NCBI GenBank assembly: GCA_003640385.1
Contig: RCAB01000072.1
Location: 124,001 to 188,000 of the forward strand
Source of the DNA: Setaria digitata
Taxonomy: Eukaryota > Nematoda > Chromadorea > Rhabditida > Setariidae
DNA length: 64,000 nt
Direction: 5' to 3'
The notes under the pieces are model-generated. The model did no database searches, was not told the DNA's origin, and worked only from the letters and a program-made list of their open reading frames with translations. Below, in pieces: positions 35,670 to 62,666 of this stretch. The position numbers were made by a program, and so were the translations under genes. The first letter of the stretch is position 1. Each line of letters begins with the position of its first letter.

Positions 35670-35722
35670 CTTTAAGGAATCAGGAAATCCTGATTTCTTT
35701 AAGGAATCAGGAAATCCTGATT
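35670..35722. repeat. tandem duplication, period 27, of a palindromic word
   Basis: The 26-base word at 35670-35695 recurs at 35697-35722 without mismatch. Each copy contains AATCAGGAAATCCTGATT, an 8-bp inverted repeat. Confidence 0.9.
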
Positions 35723-38150
35723 AACTTTATCAAAATACTTTATCTTTTGTAAATTCGCTCCAATTTCCATGTATTCTTGCACTAAGAATTTTTTGCTCTA
35801 GAAGAATAAGAAGTTTGGCAAAAATAAAAAGACAAGCAGAAAGAATGAATTTTTTTTTTTTTGTTTTTTTGCATTTTAGGAATGTTTGAGAATATTTTTT
35901 GCCAGTCATTTAAGGACAATTTAATTTTGATGTTTGTTTATTTTCCTCAATGTGGCATGAAAATAAGAAAGAAGGACAGGAAAGGAGGAAAGAGAAGTCA
36001 AAAAGAGTGGGAAAGTTTGAGAACTTACATTACATGCTATGGCTTTTTCCCGGTACACATTTTAATCATTGTTGAGAGGGTACTTTTGGGCCCTTCAACT
36101 CTTATGGCCTCAGCTAAGGCCTTGTCTCTTGTCTCTAGGCTTTCAGCAGTTGCGTGTCGACCAGCAGTGTGCTTAATTGGCGTCAAATCATATTCATTTT
36201 ATACGGTTTCTGCTTTTCCGACATCTACATCAGGAAAATGATACACGAATTCGTTCTATTAAAGTTTCTTTCTTTCTTTTCCTGAAAAAAATTACTTTTA
36301 GTTCCATATACTGCTCAAAGAAGAAATTTCAAAGAGGTGAAAGAACTGTTACCTGTCATGTTAGAATTTAAACAATTTTGCATTACAGCTTCAGGGGAAT
36401 GTAGGAAATTTAATTTAGTTCGTTTCACTCAGAAATTTCATAAGTGAATTGAAGATGCTTTTATTGAAGCCTGCATATTGAATAAATCGAGAGCATTTTT
36501 TTTGCTTTTTTATTATGCAACGAAGAAATAACTTCTTTTCTCTTATCTCATCAATTCTTTATTAACCTGTGACAAAAAGTTCCTTCATTTTTTTTTAAAA
36601 ATTTGAAAATTCAGCTTTAACTTTGTTAAGCCCAAGACAGCTTTTCAAACATGATCGGCTAAAACAAATGCGTTATACTTTTGCTGTGCTAAGTCATAAT
36701 TAGTTTAGTCACTTCGTAATCAAATTATCTCATTAGCGAAAGATTTAATATGAAAGTAGAATTCTAACTAGTGTGTTGAAATTGCATGATATATAGAACG
36801 AAATATTTACCATGTTAACACATATTTTCGTTGGAGTCACTCAAGCATAATGTTTGTCCAGTATTCATTGATAGTTAGTTTTCTGTCTAAGAAGCACCTT
36901 CATAAATGATAAAATTGTAACTTAATTAATTTGCGATTTTCAGAAGTACTGGAGCTACGAGCATTGCACGATGTAAATTATTTTAGTTTTAGGCATGATA
37001 ATAAATAGACTTTTAGTGCTAATCGAAAACATCAAAACTTTTTGTATGTACCTCGTAGTTCGGCTCTTTCAGCTTCTACGATGTCAATAGTTCTGAAGTA
37101 TTTTCATTTTAAACCTTAAATTTTCAGAACAATTATTTTTGTTAGAGTTTTTGCTTTAGATTTTCCATCTCGTTTACCATTACAGTACTAGAATACAATC
37201 ATTCGATTTCATGTTAACAAATACTCTAGACATTTCTTCCAAAGCAAATTTTCAAAATCTTTGCTGACTTACTTCTCCAACTACAGAAAAAAAGTAAAGA
37301 AAAAAGCTTACTGTAGCAAGCTACACAGTAAGAACAGTTATTTCTAACAGCTATTAGCATAGCTTCAAGTTTCTTTAAAGAATAAAATGCCTCAAGCAAA
37401 TCACTGCCTCAACATGATGACTTGGTGATCGTTCCAGCTGTACAGATTTTACTTTCACTTGAAGCTGTTCACTCTCTTCACTCTCCCTACTGTAAAAATC
37501 ATAAAATGGGGTTCACAGCTTCGTCTCATGGCACTATGAAAATTTGATAATCTTATCAGTTAAATCGATTTTTCATATTTCAGAATTTGGAGTTATGGTA
37601 GTAAATTTAGGGTTGATGATCTCATTCCACTGTAATTTCTTTCAGAGACTTTCATGTCATTTAAACAATCAAATTGCCTTTGAGAAATATCAAAAAAGTT
37701 TCATTGCACAAAGAACTTTATGCTATTCTTTGAAACAAATTTCTTAAAAAAAAGGGAAAGAAGGAAAAAAGAGAGGAAGGAAAACAAAATTAATAATTTG
37801 CGTACTTTAGAAGCTATTGGCCGAATGTCGCTATCATCAAAATTCGAATATTCGAAGATTATTTGTCTAATACTTGGAAATATGAACTTGATTCTTATAG
37901 AAATTTTTTATTTAAAAGAACATTTGGTGTCCTGATTATTACGACAAAACAGATGTCTAAGGGGTAAGTCGTAGAATAATTAAAGTGATCAGTTGGAGGA
38001 CCGTTTATTGCTTTTGCTAATGTGAACTTTTGTTGATGAACCGCCTGGAGGATGCTTTACAAACAAACAAATCGTTGATATGCACTCACAGACAAACCGA
38101 AATACTTGAACCAGGTATGACAAAATCAGCAGTGATTGCAAAATGCAGGA

Positions 38151-38166
38151 GGGGGGGGGGGGGGGG
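38151..38166. repeat. poly-G tract of 16
   Basis: Sixteen consecutive G, very rare in such AT-rich DNA. It may be a real homopolymer or an assembly artefact. Confidence 0.85.
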
Positions 38167-40049
38167 AAACTTAGAGTCTATTGAACTTCAACTGTTCAGG
38201 CTATAAATCAACCAGCTCCAGACTCAGGTGCTTCGGTCTACGATGACTGCAAGAATTTCAAGTGTGATAGCAAATTGTTTTAGATTAAACAACCATGCTT
38301 CAACTATGTTTTAAAGTTTTTTAATTTATTATTCTGGAAGAAAATCATTTCCAAACATTTGCAACAGTGGTTTTTTTTTTTCTTTTTTTTGTAAAAACGT
38401 ATTCCTCAGAAAAATTAGTTTTATTTAAAAGTTGATGCTTGATCTAAAATAGTTTATGAGAGTAAACCGTTTACTTAAGATAAGTGCCAGTGCAATATCA
38501 TATTTCATTCTAAAAACAGATCCAATAAGATCAAACTTTGAAGAGGTGAGAGAAAGCGGAGACAATGGGATAGTCTGATGAGAATCGTCACCTGTTCATA
38601 TGACTCAATTTCACAGCCCTGCAATCGTTTTACAATTCAAAAAATGAGTGATAGAAGCAAAAATAAAAATGACATAATTCTGACATAAAAATTAGATTAA
38701 CGTCCATTATAATGCTTCAGCATAATGCAGAAAACACAAGAGGCCTTCATCTTTCAGATAATTTCCGATGAAATTGGCCCTTCAGTAACTGGTTACGGTA
38801 TAAAAATAAATAACTTTTATCATCAGTGTATCAATCTTCCAAATAAATCACTCTCGCTCAATATCATTATCAGTCTGCTAATCACCTACAAAATTATGCT
38901 TATCAAAGTGCCGATTTTTTTAGAAAACAACGACATCTGCTTCTGAAAGTGAATATTTTTGACCGCAATTTTAATATATGTGCGTTAATACCACTAAATA
39001 GTGAAAAACTTCGATACATTTTTGTTAGGAACAAGGATTCGCTAATCAATCATTAATTTGGTACCGAACATCTTTTAGATTAGAATGATGCAGGACGACA
39101 TGTTTGTCTTTTAAGCACTGCAGCTTTCCTTAATCCCATTATTATGCACTCTTCCTTAAAATTCTGACAGACAAATTCGTTAGAAAAGGGAAATTCTCGC
39201 ACCTAATTATGCCATTTATTACTCGCAGCTGTTTTTGACGATACTTCCTAACGAAATTTGGGTAACTTTCACTTCACATTCGAGAGTATCAGTGTGAGCC
39301 GTTTAGGCAGTCTGCCATCCACACGATTCCTTGTGAGTGAAAAGTGTTCTTTCCATTCGTCATGGTCTTTCTAGTCTGAAATTCCTTAAGAGAAACACTT
39401 CTCGAAGCGGCAAGGTTGCCGAAATTTCATTTCTCATTTTGTTTTTTCTTCAAAAACACAAACACCTAGTTTTAGATTCACTAGAGAGAATTTCTTACAT
39501 TCTGTGTTGATCCTGGTTTGTCTGTGATTTTTCACTTATTCTAAAAAAGTTAAGCACTCATATATATCAAAGTTCTTCAACGTAATAGATCAATCCCTTC
39601 AAAAGAATAATAATGACGCACGTGAGACTGTTCCAACATAATAAGCGTCAAAAAGTGAACAGGAAGACGAAATATCAAACGCTTGTTATCAACTAAACTT
39701 TTTGAAACGACGCTGTCATTTCACAGTGTCTTTCAGATGAGCTCAATATTACCTGAAAAAATATTATCAATAAGATGGTGGAAAAAAATGAGCTTCAAAA
39801 ATACATAAAGAATGGCGAAGCTCATGAATATCAGTTTAAACTTTTTAAATATTTTTTCCAACATAACTGATCAACAATTGGTTGTGAGACTGAAATAATT
39901 TATAAAAAATCAAAGAGAATTGATAATCGATTGACAAATATCTTCTCTGTTTTATTGCTTTCTAAGTTTCAAATTTATGCGATGAGTCAAGAATGTTCAT
40001 CGTGTCTTTTGCAGGCGTATTTTAAATTGTTATGGATAATATTTTTCAG

Positions 40050-40193
40050 GTAATCACAACTGCTTAGAAGATCATACTGCTTGCAACTTTGCCTCTCATT
40101 TTAAAGTGAAATATACATTTAATGATGAATATATGAATCCAGAGAATGGAAATTGCTTTGCATTTTTTAACGTTCGTTACTTTGTTTCTGAAA
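40050..40193 (+). pseudogene. isolated Cys-rich exon-like segment, DEG/ENaC-like
   Basis: Flanked by a TATTTTTCAG acceptor and a GAAA|GTAAGC donor, the open segment reads HNCLEDHTACNFASHF...NGNCFAFFN. A C..C..F..GNCF.FN arrangement is typical of the extracellular part of degenerin/ENaC channels. No neighbouring DEG/ENaC exon is seen on this strand, and its phase does not join the esterase exon at 40346. It may be a relic exon, part of a gene I missed, or chance. Confidence 0.25.
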
Positions 40194-40267
40194 GTAAGCT
40201 GTTCCTTTTCCTAACGAATAACTATTCCTGATCACAGATAGAATCGAGTTTTAGTCAAACTCAGTGA

Positions 40268-44051
<3,784 letters not shown>

Positions 44052-46224
44052 AGGACAGACGATTATTCATAAGAAGCGTTCATTTTCATTTTCGTATAAC
44101 TTTGCTTTTTGTGTATCGCAAATTGGTATGAAAGGAAGATGGAGCAACAAGTTTCATTTAGGTCATATTCCCTCAGGAAACTAACTTTACTGAGTTTAGT
44201 TCTTTCATTTAAAGATTAACATTAATTAAAACTTCTCTTCCTTTCCGAATCTTCTTTTGTTAATTATCAAAACATTCCAAACAAACGAGTGCTCTTGTCC
44301 CATTTTGCTCTTTGTCAGCACACATTTGACGAGATTTTTAATTTACCTTATGTTCTCTAGAAGTTGGATGGTTAATTTGGATTGTCATAGGTGGAAAATG
44401 ACATAGTTACATAATTCAACTAATAATTCCTCGGTCGAGGATCAACAGCATATAACAGCAGACATGATTGGCTTGAAATTTCTTGTTTCAAAAAGAGATA
44501 AAGTTGCAAACTAGTAGTGGGCATTTATTTTGCGAAAAACTTTTGAATGCTACAAATAGAATAAGTGTACTGCAAAGTCCTGAAAGCACAAAGTTTTCTA
44601 ATATTTATTGATGCAAATAATTGATCTCATTATTTTCCAGAAGAGGTTCGGAAGTGCGGAAAGTTTCCTGTTCTTTAACTACTGCTAAGTTCAAGCTTTT
44701 TTCTAGATCAGTAAAAACTGGGCTCATTTTCAAACTTCTCATCTTCCATCATTCTTCTTCAGTCACTTCCTTTTTCACAGTGTAATTCTTTTTTTTTTTC
44801 ATACACTAGAAACAGCTTTCTCTTAATTCGAAACAACAATCTTATAAAAGAAATCAAAAAAAAAAAAACATAAATTAATCGGTCCATATCAGAAATTGCT
44901 ACCAACCAATTAATTGTCTGTTACTTATGCTTATTCCTTTCCATTGTACATATTTAGTCATCTGCTCATGAATTCCTCCTTGCTCTGCTTTAATTAGCAA
45001 ATATCTTCGTACAACATGGAAGTGATGCGATCACTTGGCTAGAGAGCAAATACTTTTCGAAACATAAATTGTTCCGCTTTATAGACATCGAGATGGATAT
45101 ATTTCGCTATATTTCACTGATAGATTTCAATACAATATATGCATTGCATAGTAAATATCTCCCAGGTAATAGTATTTGGGTATTTTTCGCAGTCGGGAAA
45201 TTGGCGATATTTACTGAGATCTTGCTTGACGGTCAGTTTCTTTGAGTATTGTTCTGATTTTATTCAAAAAAATTTCAAATCTTATCGTGCCCACTGGCAC
45301 TGTGGGTCTTCATTAGTTTCATTTTCATGTTTAATAATAAAATGTATTATTTAAAGTTGGCCCACTAAATTGGACTTGCTGTAATTCAATTTCATTCGAG
45401 AAATTCAGAATCGAATAGCTGATTATTCATCTGACTATCAGATGGAAAGTCAGTAGTGCTGATGCCGACGTAAGCACTTGCGAAATTTGCATTTATTGTG
45501 AATGAAATTGCAGTGTTTTCTACCGCTTAATTTTTCTTTCATCCAAGATACTTTTCTTCTTATATTTTACTAGAAGAATAAACTGTTTTGACCTGTAAAT
45601 AACATACAGCAATGTTTATCATTAATTAGCCAATTAAATTAATGAACAAAAGAGTATCGAAGTGGCATGTTTCTTCTTATCTCTCCTTTACACAGCTTTT
45701 TTTCATATGTGAAAATTTTACTAACGAAACACCCAACAAGCACATATCAATGGAAGGATAGGCAGAAATTAAAAGGCAGTTTATATAGTAGCTTATCTTA
45801 CGTATCACAAACCATTAAAATTAGAATAAAGGGTCGATTTTTCAGTTAGACTTAATTCTTATAGATAATTACGATGGATTTCATCAAGAATGGCAAAAAC
45901 TGATTTCTTATTAAGCAGAAGTTTGGAAATCTTTTTTTTTTTTTTTTTTTTTCAAAAGTTTCACATTGCAGCGAACTTTCTGAGGGAGAAGCTGTAAAAA
46001 ACATACAACGAAAAATTCCATAAATTAATATAACTAAGTTATTAGAGTGATGGCAGTGTAAAAATACCGCAGAGAGTAAAGTTTTAAAAATAAATTTTAC
46101 ATGAGTAGCATGGAAATAGAGGATACTATCGGCAGCATTTATATATTAAGCAGTGTGTTCGTTTGTTGATATTGTTTTGTTGTTTACCTCTGGATAGGTG
46201 TTACAGATGTTTTTTACCTGGATG
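44052..46224. other. convergent 3' region of esterase and collagen
   Basis: About 2.2 kb without a supported gene. It contains a poly-T run of 21 at 45932-45952, which on the collagen strand is a poly-A tract. Confidence 0.6.
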
Positions 46225-55801
<9,577 letters not shown>

Positions 55802-58800
55802 CTGAAAATACTTTCAGATGGATGGGATCTCTTTGCCATGTATGAATTCTTTTTCAATTAAAAGTCATTTTGCATTAAAACAATAGAATCTATTATAGAA
55901 CTAAAATTAAGTCAGTTCTGTGCATTGAATATTGTGTTTGATTGATTACTTCGTACGACTTATGCAACAGATGCTGAGAATGGAGTGTTGCTAGGATCTA
56001 CTGCTAAAGTGTCCAATACTGCTGAAAAAAAATGATTTGAAAAATGAAGAGTTTGTTGAGCCAGGGACAAAGGGTTATCAGAATGTCGGAAATGCTCCAA
56101 GCATCATTGATAGCCAGACTTATCGGTCTTTCAAGGGAAGGAGATTGATGATTATTCAATCCCTTCAAAAAGGACTTAATTCATTCATTCTTTTTGGCTA
56201 GCTGTTCATTACTAAACTACGATTTAGTATAGAATGAATTAAATATATTTCGGTGAAGAAATTGTAACGATCTATTATCTCTTTAATACTGTCATCTGCA
56301 AGTTTTTACCCATTCTAAAAGTTATGATTTATTGTAGAACCAGGGTCAAAGTGTTTAATTTGCAACCAAAAGACTGCAGTTGACACTTTGTTAGACAGCT
56401 AGTATAAGGGAATGGGATGGGAAGAAAAGAAATTGAAAGAAAAGAAAGTTCAATAGGTAATGTGATGTGGAAAAATCATTCACAAAAAAGAAATAAAGAT
56501 CACGAACGAAAAATCTTAAGAAAGAATTTCAAGATCCATCAGAATTATTAGGAAAAAAAACGAATTGGTTTGCCCTACCGTCAAGGTAAAACAATTACTT
56601 AATTGCAGGTAGACTGCATGCAGGCAAACGTGACTCACATTTGGTGGTTCGCGGAAAGTTGGGCCTTTAAATATTTTATAACCGTAATGGGACAAGAAAT
56701 ACACATTCATATCATCCATAAGTTATCTAAAAGACTTGTAATTTGAAGAGAGTTTCGGACCAAATAATTTAGGAAGTCCATCAGAATCTACGATTCGACA
56801 GCAGTATTCTCCTCTACGACACCATATGATCACTGCAATTTTTACGTTGTAATCATACATTGCATACTTCATCACTTGCATCCGATTATTTCCCAAGGCA
56901 TCTTCTTGTTCAATGTTATTAAGCGAATATATTATTTACAATCAATTATGCATCAGCGATATCAGTGATCAGTACGAGTATGACCGCATCTGCTAGAGTG
57001 ATCTGATAAATAACGGACGTTAAGGATGAAGCATCTGTTATGTTCCTTTGGAAACCGAATTCTATTCATTCTCCGTGCCAAAAAGTGCACTAGCCTTAGA
57101 AATTTTTGATAAATTATCTCCTTCACAGTAACTTCCCTTCCTTCCACTTCATTTCCCGAGTTGCCATCAGTGAAGAATTCAGGAAAGAAACGGATGCAAA
57201 CCAGCTGTTGCTAACCTAACGGTTTCGTCTGTGCTTCAATTAGTGTATGTTCAAATGCTCTTAAGCCACTTCTCAGTTGTTTTTATTTATATGTTCGATT
57301 ATTTCTTCATTTTTCCACCACTTCATCCTCTCATACACTTATCTGAACGTATTAAGCAGTCAGAAATCCACGATTTTTTAGTTAGCAACAGGCTTGCACA
57401 CTAAACACAAATAAACATTAATTACTTGATATCAAAAAAAAGATAAGATAAATTGTAAAGTAAAATTCGTCATCTGTTTCAACGACTTCACTGAAAGCTT
57501 ATGAAAAACAAAAAACTAGAAGTAGTTCTGCATCAGTTTCTGAATTGTAGTTGTAACTAAATCTTGCTAGATTGCAAACAATGAATGTGTATTTTAGGTA
57601 TAATAAAATTTAAAAAGTTCAGAGAGTTCGAAGCTGCACCACTGCTAGAAGATACATTCCACCTAACGGTTGAATGAAAAGTTGTATGAAGATAGAAGGA
57701 GGGGGGAGGAAGCAGTAGAAGCTTCTAGTTATTATCGAATTTTAACAGTGGACAAAATTTGGTTTAATAAAATTAATAAAAGCCAAAAAAATTGCTTTGA
57801 AAAAAAATAAAACATTTTAGGCAAAAATGGCCAGAAGGAGATTTGATTCCACACCTGCTGCACTTTTGCTAATTCTATTCTTCCTGCTTTTTATTTTTGT
57901 TTTTATTTTTCCAATAATTTTCGGAAAAAAAATCAATAATTACATAAATTAAATAAAACTTGATAAAAATCTCTAAAAATTTCCTTCACCCTAATAAATG
58001 ATGGCTTTTTATAGGAAACGAATGCATATCACCTGAAAAATTCACCACTTTTCTGCAATATTGCATCATTCTTAATCTTTTCAGACTTAGAGATTATCAT
58101 TAATATTAGCTCATTGATAGTGATATATTTCTGCTGTAACAGTAATTGCTTCATCGACCTGACAGGTGACACTGATAATGATGGGATTGTTTAAGTACCA
58201 ATTAACAGTTGTTAATAGCTTTTGAATTGTTTGTAAAAATAAAATTCAATTATAAAAAATTGAAAATAAGAGCTGCAGTAAAATTATACTTCAAAATTTT
58301 TGAGATAATTGTAAAATCAATTTTTGCTTTTTCTTTTCTTCCCTGACAAACCTTACAACGCGATCGTACATCATATTTTAACAATTCACTTCACTTATGC
58401 CTTGCTTTTTTCTCATAACTAACTGGTAACTACCGATGATAATTGTGAAGACAGTGCTCATTCCAAGTACTGCAGGCTTTTCTTTCCAGATAATAACGGT
58501 CATCTGCTGGCATGAAAATTTTCCTAAGCTACTTCAAAGACAACAACTAGCAGTTGTTTATAATGTAATAATAATTTTATTTAGAATTAATGAATTAAAT
58601 AGAAGTTATTAACAAAATGAGAAGTAATTCTCATTAAAATTTGATGAATTTCTTAGGATAAGATAAGATCAATCGATCCAAATAATATTAATTTAGTTAG
58701 CAGTGATGTGTAAATGATTCAAATGCTAATGTTACACAAATGGTTCACGGTGCCAATAACGCGAACAGTTGTCATTAAGTATGGAAGGAAACGATCAATG

Positions 58801-61025
58801 TAAAGATGAATGGTCCTTAAAATATCACAGCTCTATGAACTGTTGATTATAATTTTTATTGTTATTGTTTATTTTACAGTAATAAATGAAGTTATTGTTC
58901 TAAATAACAATAAAATCAGTTGACAGAAACTTTGATCTTAAAATTGTTGTGACACAATAATAACATAAAAGTTTTTCTATATTAATTTCATTATTTTCTT
59001 AAAAAATATTGGTGACTTGTGTGGATTTTAAAATTAAAATATAAGATAAATCTATCAAAAAAGAAAAAAAAAGAAAAAGTAATTCAATAAAAGAAAATAC
59101 CTTCTCGTTTCTAGAATGCTTAATTTTCATTATTTCATCAACTTTATTTTTGGAAATTTTAAAATTAGTAGATTTATTTATTAATAGAATAATCGAACGG
59201 TTCGCCAACTTTTATCTTTTCAAACGAAATATAATAAACGTTTTTACTTTGTGACAATATTAAGATGTCCTAGAAGCATTTTTGTTCTAAATCTATTAAA
59301 TAATTTAATAACTTGAAAATTTCCGCCTCATTTTTTTTTTTCCATTAAAAATATTCCGAATTTTTCAACGCCCAGTCAACAGAGGGCATTTCATTTAAAG
59401 GTTCCTATATCGTTAAGAGGTTTTCTATATATCAAGTCGATCTGTCTATTCTCTTTTAATCTATCCATTTACTTACTTATCATTCTATTAATTGTTATTT
59501 TTTGTCTTACAAAAAAAGAAAGCAATTTTCATGGATGTAGTAACCGTATTTCTATTTTAAGAACTTTGCTTGAACAACATGTAAAAGAAAGAGATAAAAG
59601 GTCAACCTGACTATACAATTAATTGCAGGTGATTAGCATCCAGAAACTTTGTCAACCGTAGCAGTTGTGAAGATGACAATATTTATTATTGGTAAGAATT
59701 TGTTTCGCATATGAGCAAAATAGGATGTTGTGAAAGGTAAGAAATAGTGATAGAATGGCCTATGGAGAAGATGATGTAATGAATCCTAATGCAAAAAAGT
59801 CCCTTCAACATTTCTTTGCATACTCACAAATATGTATTTTCTTTTTTTTTTTTTTGTTTTTTTTCAAGAAGCTTGAGCTTTCAGCACTGAGACTGGCCGT
59901 TGTCTTCTGCTCTTATCATTAGTATATCTGTATGAAAATAAATATATAGCATTCCCTGGAATGGTTCATAGAGTCAGAAGATGCTGACTAATTAATTAAG
60001 AATTAAAATGCTGTTCAAATGACCCATAGTGATTACGTTTAGTTTATCCGGTTGTTAATTATGGATTATTTCAAATAGAATTATAAATAATGTTATGAAA
60101 GTAAAGGTATTTTTTTAAAGTGGATTTTTTAAGCACGATTTAGAAGGACGCAGTCACTTTATGTGATAACGAAGTAATCTTTCATTCGCTCAACATCTCA
60201 TGCTACTCGGATCGAACTAACTGCAATATAGTATCAAGATTTGATATTTTAAATCTCCAGAAGTTTGTAAGTTCTGATGAAAGGTATTGCCAGAAGAATC
60301 ACTACGATTTTATTTTGAACCGAGCCAAGATAGTTACGGCACGTTCACAGCATAGTATGTTGCGAATCATCTGTCAATATACCATTAGGTAATTTACACT
60401 TAATCATTGTTATTAATATGAAGTATTTGTAAGCTGCGCTGAGTCAGAAAAAGACAAAAATTAAATACAGATTCTAGAAGAAGATAAAAATAACAAAACG
60501 TTGGCTTACAGTAAGTTTCGGTGAAATAAAACCAAGTTTATATTAGTTGTATACCATCATTTTAAAGTTTCATAATTTCATTTCTTGTTTAAACTTCAGA
60601 AAAAGAAAAAATTAATTGATTTATATTTCAAATGATTCATATATCAGTTTTTTGCCGGCGAACTTGCAAATGATTAGTCCACTGAAATCTCTTTAAACAA
60701 ACTTAAGAAAAGCCTGATATCCTCAATATAATAAACTATTCAAGCACATATATAACTAATAGAAAGACGATATTGCTTACTGTATGTCTTTAATTATTAT
60801 TTAAACGTCTAAACGAAAAGTGTAAACAGAGACGATAATCTTGACATTTTAACTCTATATTTAAGAAATAAAATTATTCATTACAATCACATGATCCATA
60901 CCTATTAATTTCACTTCTATTAGTTTTGTCGATCATTTGAACGGAACTTATTATACATGATTAAATCATTGATTAGTTAGATTACTGATATAGTTTACAT
61001 AGTTTATTGAAAAAAAAGAACTAAC
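55802..61025. other. probable first long intron of the collagen gene
   Basis: About 5.2 kb with no supported exon on either strand. A short hydrophobic frame on the plus strand near 57828 and simple A/T tracts are the only notable items. If the exon at 61077-61026 is real, this is intron DNA. Confidence 0.5.
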
Positions 61026-61077
61026 CGCGTCAGCTGTCCATATAAAGAATATTGCTACACTTATGAGCAATGAAGGC
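61026..61077 (-). CDS. let-2: candidate signal-peptide exon of the collagen gene
   Basis: Acceptor TTATTGCAG at 61078 and donor GCG|GTTAGT bound a 52-base exon (in phase 2, out phase 0) that reads PSLLISVAIFFIWTADA. Joined to the 55801 exon it gives ...WTADA-QTTCRDC, a hydrophobic core followed by an A-D-A cleavage site directly before the first residue of mature LET-2. With it the protein reaches about 1,755 residues, close to LET-2 of other nematodes. The start codon must be in a further upstream exon. An ATG-AT|GTGAGG at 63045-63041 fits the phase but is too short to prove. Confidence 0.45.
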
Positions 61078-62593
61078 CTGCAATAATCTTTTATATGAGA
61101 AGGAACGAAAGCATTTTTATGTCAAGTTTTTTCTTAGCACAAAATTACTTCGGAGATGAGAAAGTTCCACACAAACTCATTTTAAGTATGCCAGCACTAC
61201 ACAATGACGCCAGTAACTATTGATTAACTGAAAAATGACCTGAATCTCTCAGTTCCTTCTATAAATGGCTAGAGACTGTCTATTTGAGAAAATACAGATG
61301 AAACTTCGCACTACAAGGTAAAAAGATACTACTATATAGATATCGAAAGCTCTTCGTGCTTCTTACATTTTTCTGCTTCTATTTATTACTTCACATAACT
61401 TCATTCATTTCTTAATTTCTATTTATTTGTTCCAGTTTGACGTTATTGTTCTAATAATTTTAATTCATAAAATGATACGGTAGAACAATTAGTGTTCATG
61501 TTGCAGTGAAAACCAACAAATGGTTGGAATATGAAATGGCCAATCGGAATGATAATGCACATGCGTATTATGAATACGGTAGGAGGAGTGCGTCAATCAT
61601 TTTCATTTGCGCTAAGAAGTATCTTGATTTAATTACTTTTATTCTAATATCGTTAAATATATCTTACATTTTCACTTTTACAAAAATAAATTTGAATTGC
61701 GAAGTTCAATAGTAAAAATAGTCTGGTGACTTAATTAGTCATTATTGATAAAGTCGTTAAAAGTTTTTGTTGGACAACATCAGTCTGTGCTCATTACTAG
61801 GTCGTAACGAGTAATAAATTAACAAAGTACTATGTGCAGAATAATCGAACCTGAAATCTCATGATTAGTATTCTAACTATATCTTAACTTGAAATACTGT
61901 AAGTTATTAAAAAATGTGGTAAAAATTTCAGCAAGACTTGAAGGAAGTAAATGCTGAATATTGGATGAAATATATTTTTGTGATAATATCAAGAAATGAA
62001 ATATGTTCATGAGAAAATACTAACCACAACGGTATCCTGAACCGCGTCCTCATAGCTGATGACGCGGGTCAGCGAATTGTCACAGAAGGAAAACACGTGT
62101 AATACGCAACAGACAGCTGATTGACGAGATAATTTTGAATTAATAAAGCGGTATCCGGAACAGCAGTACCGGATCCAGGAAATGGATAATCGTGCCAGGA
62201 AAGCAGTTTTCCGCTGTAGTTCCCTCTTCCTTATTTTCTTCTCCTGGCTTCTGTACCACCTTGGAAAGCGTCGTGCTGTTAAGCAGAACAATCAGTGGAC
62301 GTAGCTCAGGACGTAGCCCTGATGATACTGCTACGCCTTGGTAACAAAATCACTGCCTAAGCAAAGAACTTATTCATTTATCTTGCCACAAGGAAACCAA
62401 ATTGTAACTTAATAGATTGTAAAGAAAGAAGAAAAACGCAATGGTAAGATTGTTGGAACATCTGCTTCGCATTCCCCAGAGATCTAGAACCAACTTTACG
62501 GGACACAAACAGATTCTTTCCATGTGTAATACGCATCATTCACTCTTGCTTACTTATGCAAATACTACGATCACCTTGCATAGTACTAATCAG

Positions 62594-62666
62594 CAAGCAA
62601 TAGATGATTCTTCTCTTCGAAATTCTTTACCACCTGGACTGCAACCGTATAATCATCTATTGCTTG
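62594..62666. repeat. perfect 16-bp inverted repeat with a 41-base loop
   Basis: CAAGCAATAGATGATT at 62594-62609 is exactly complementary to 62651-62666. Confidence 0.9.
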
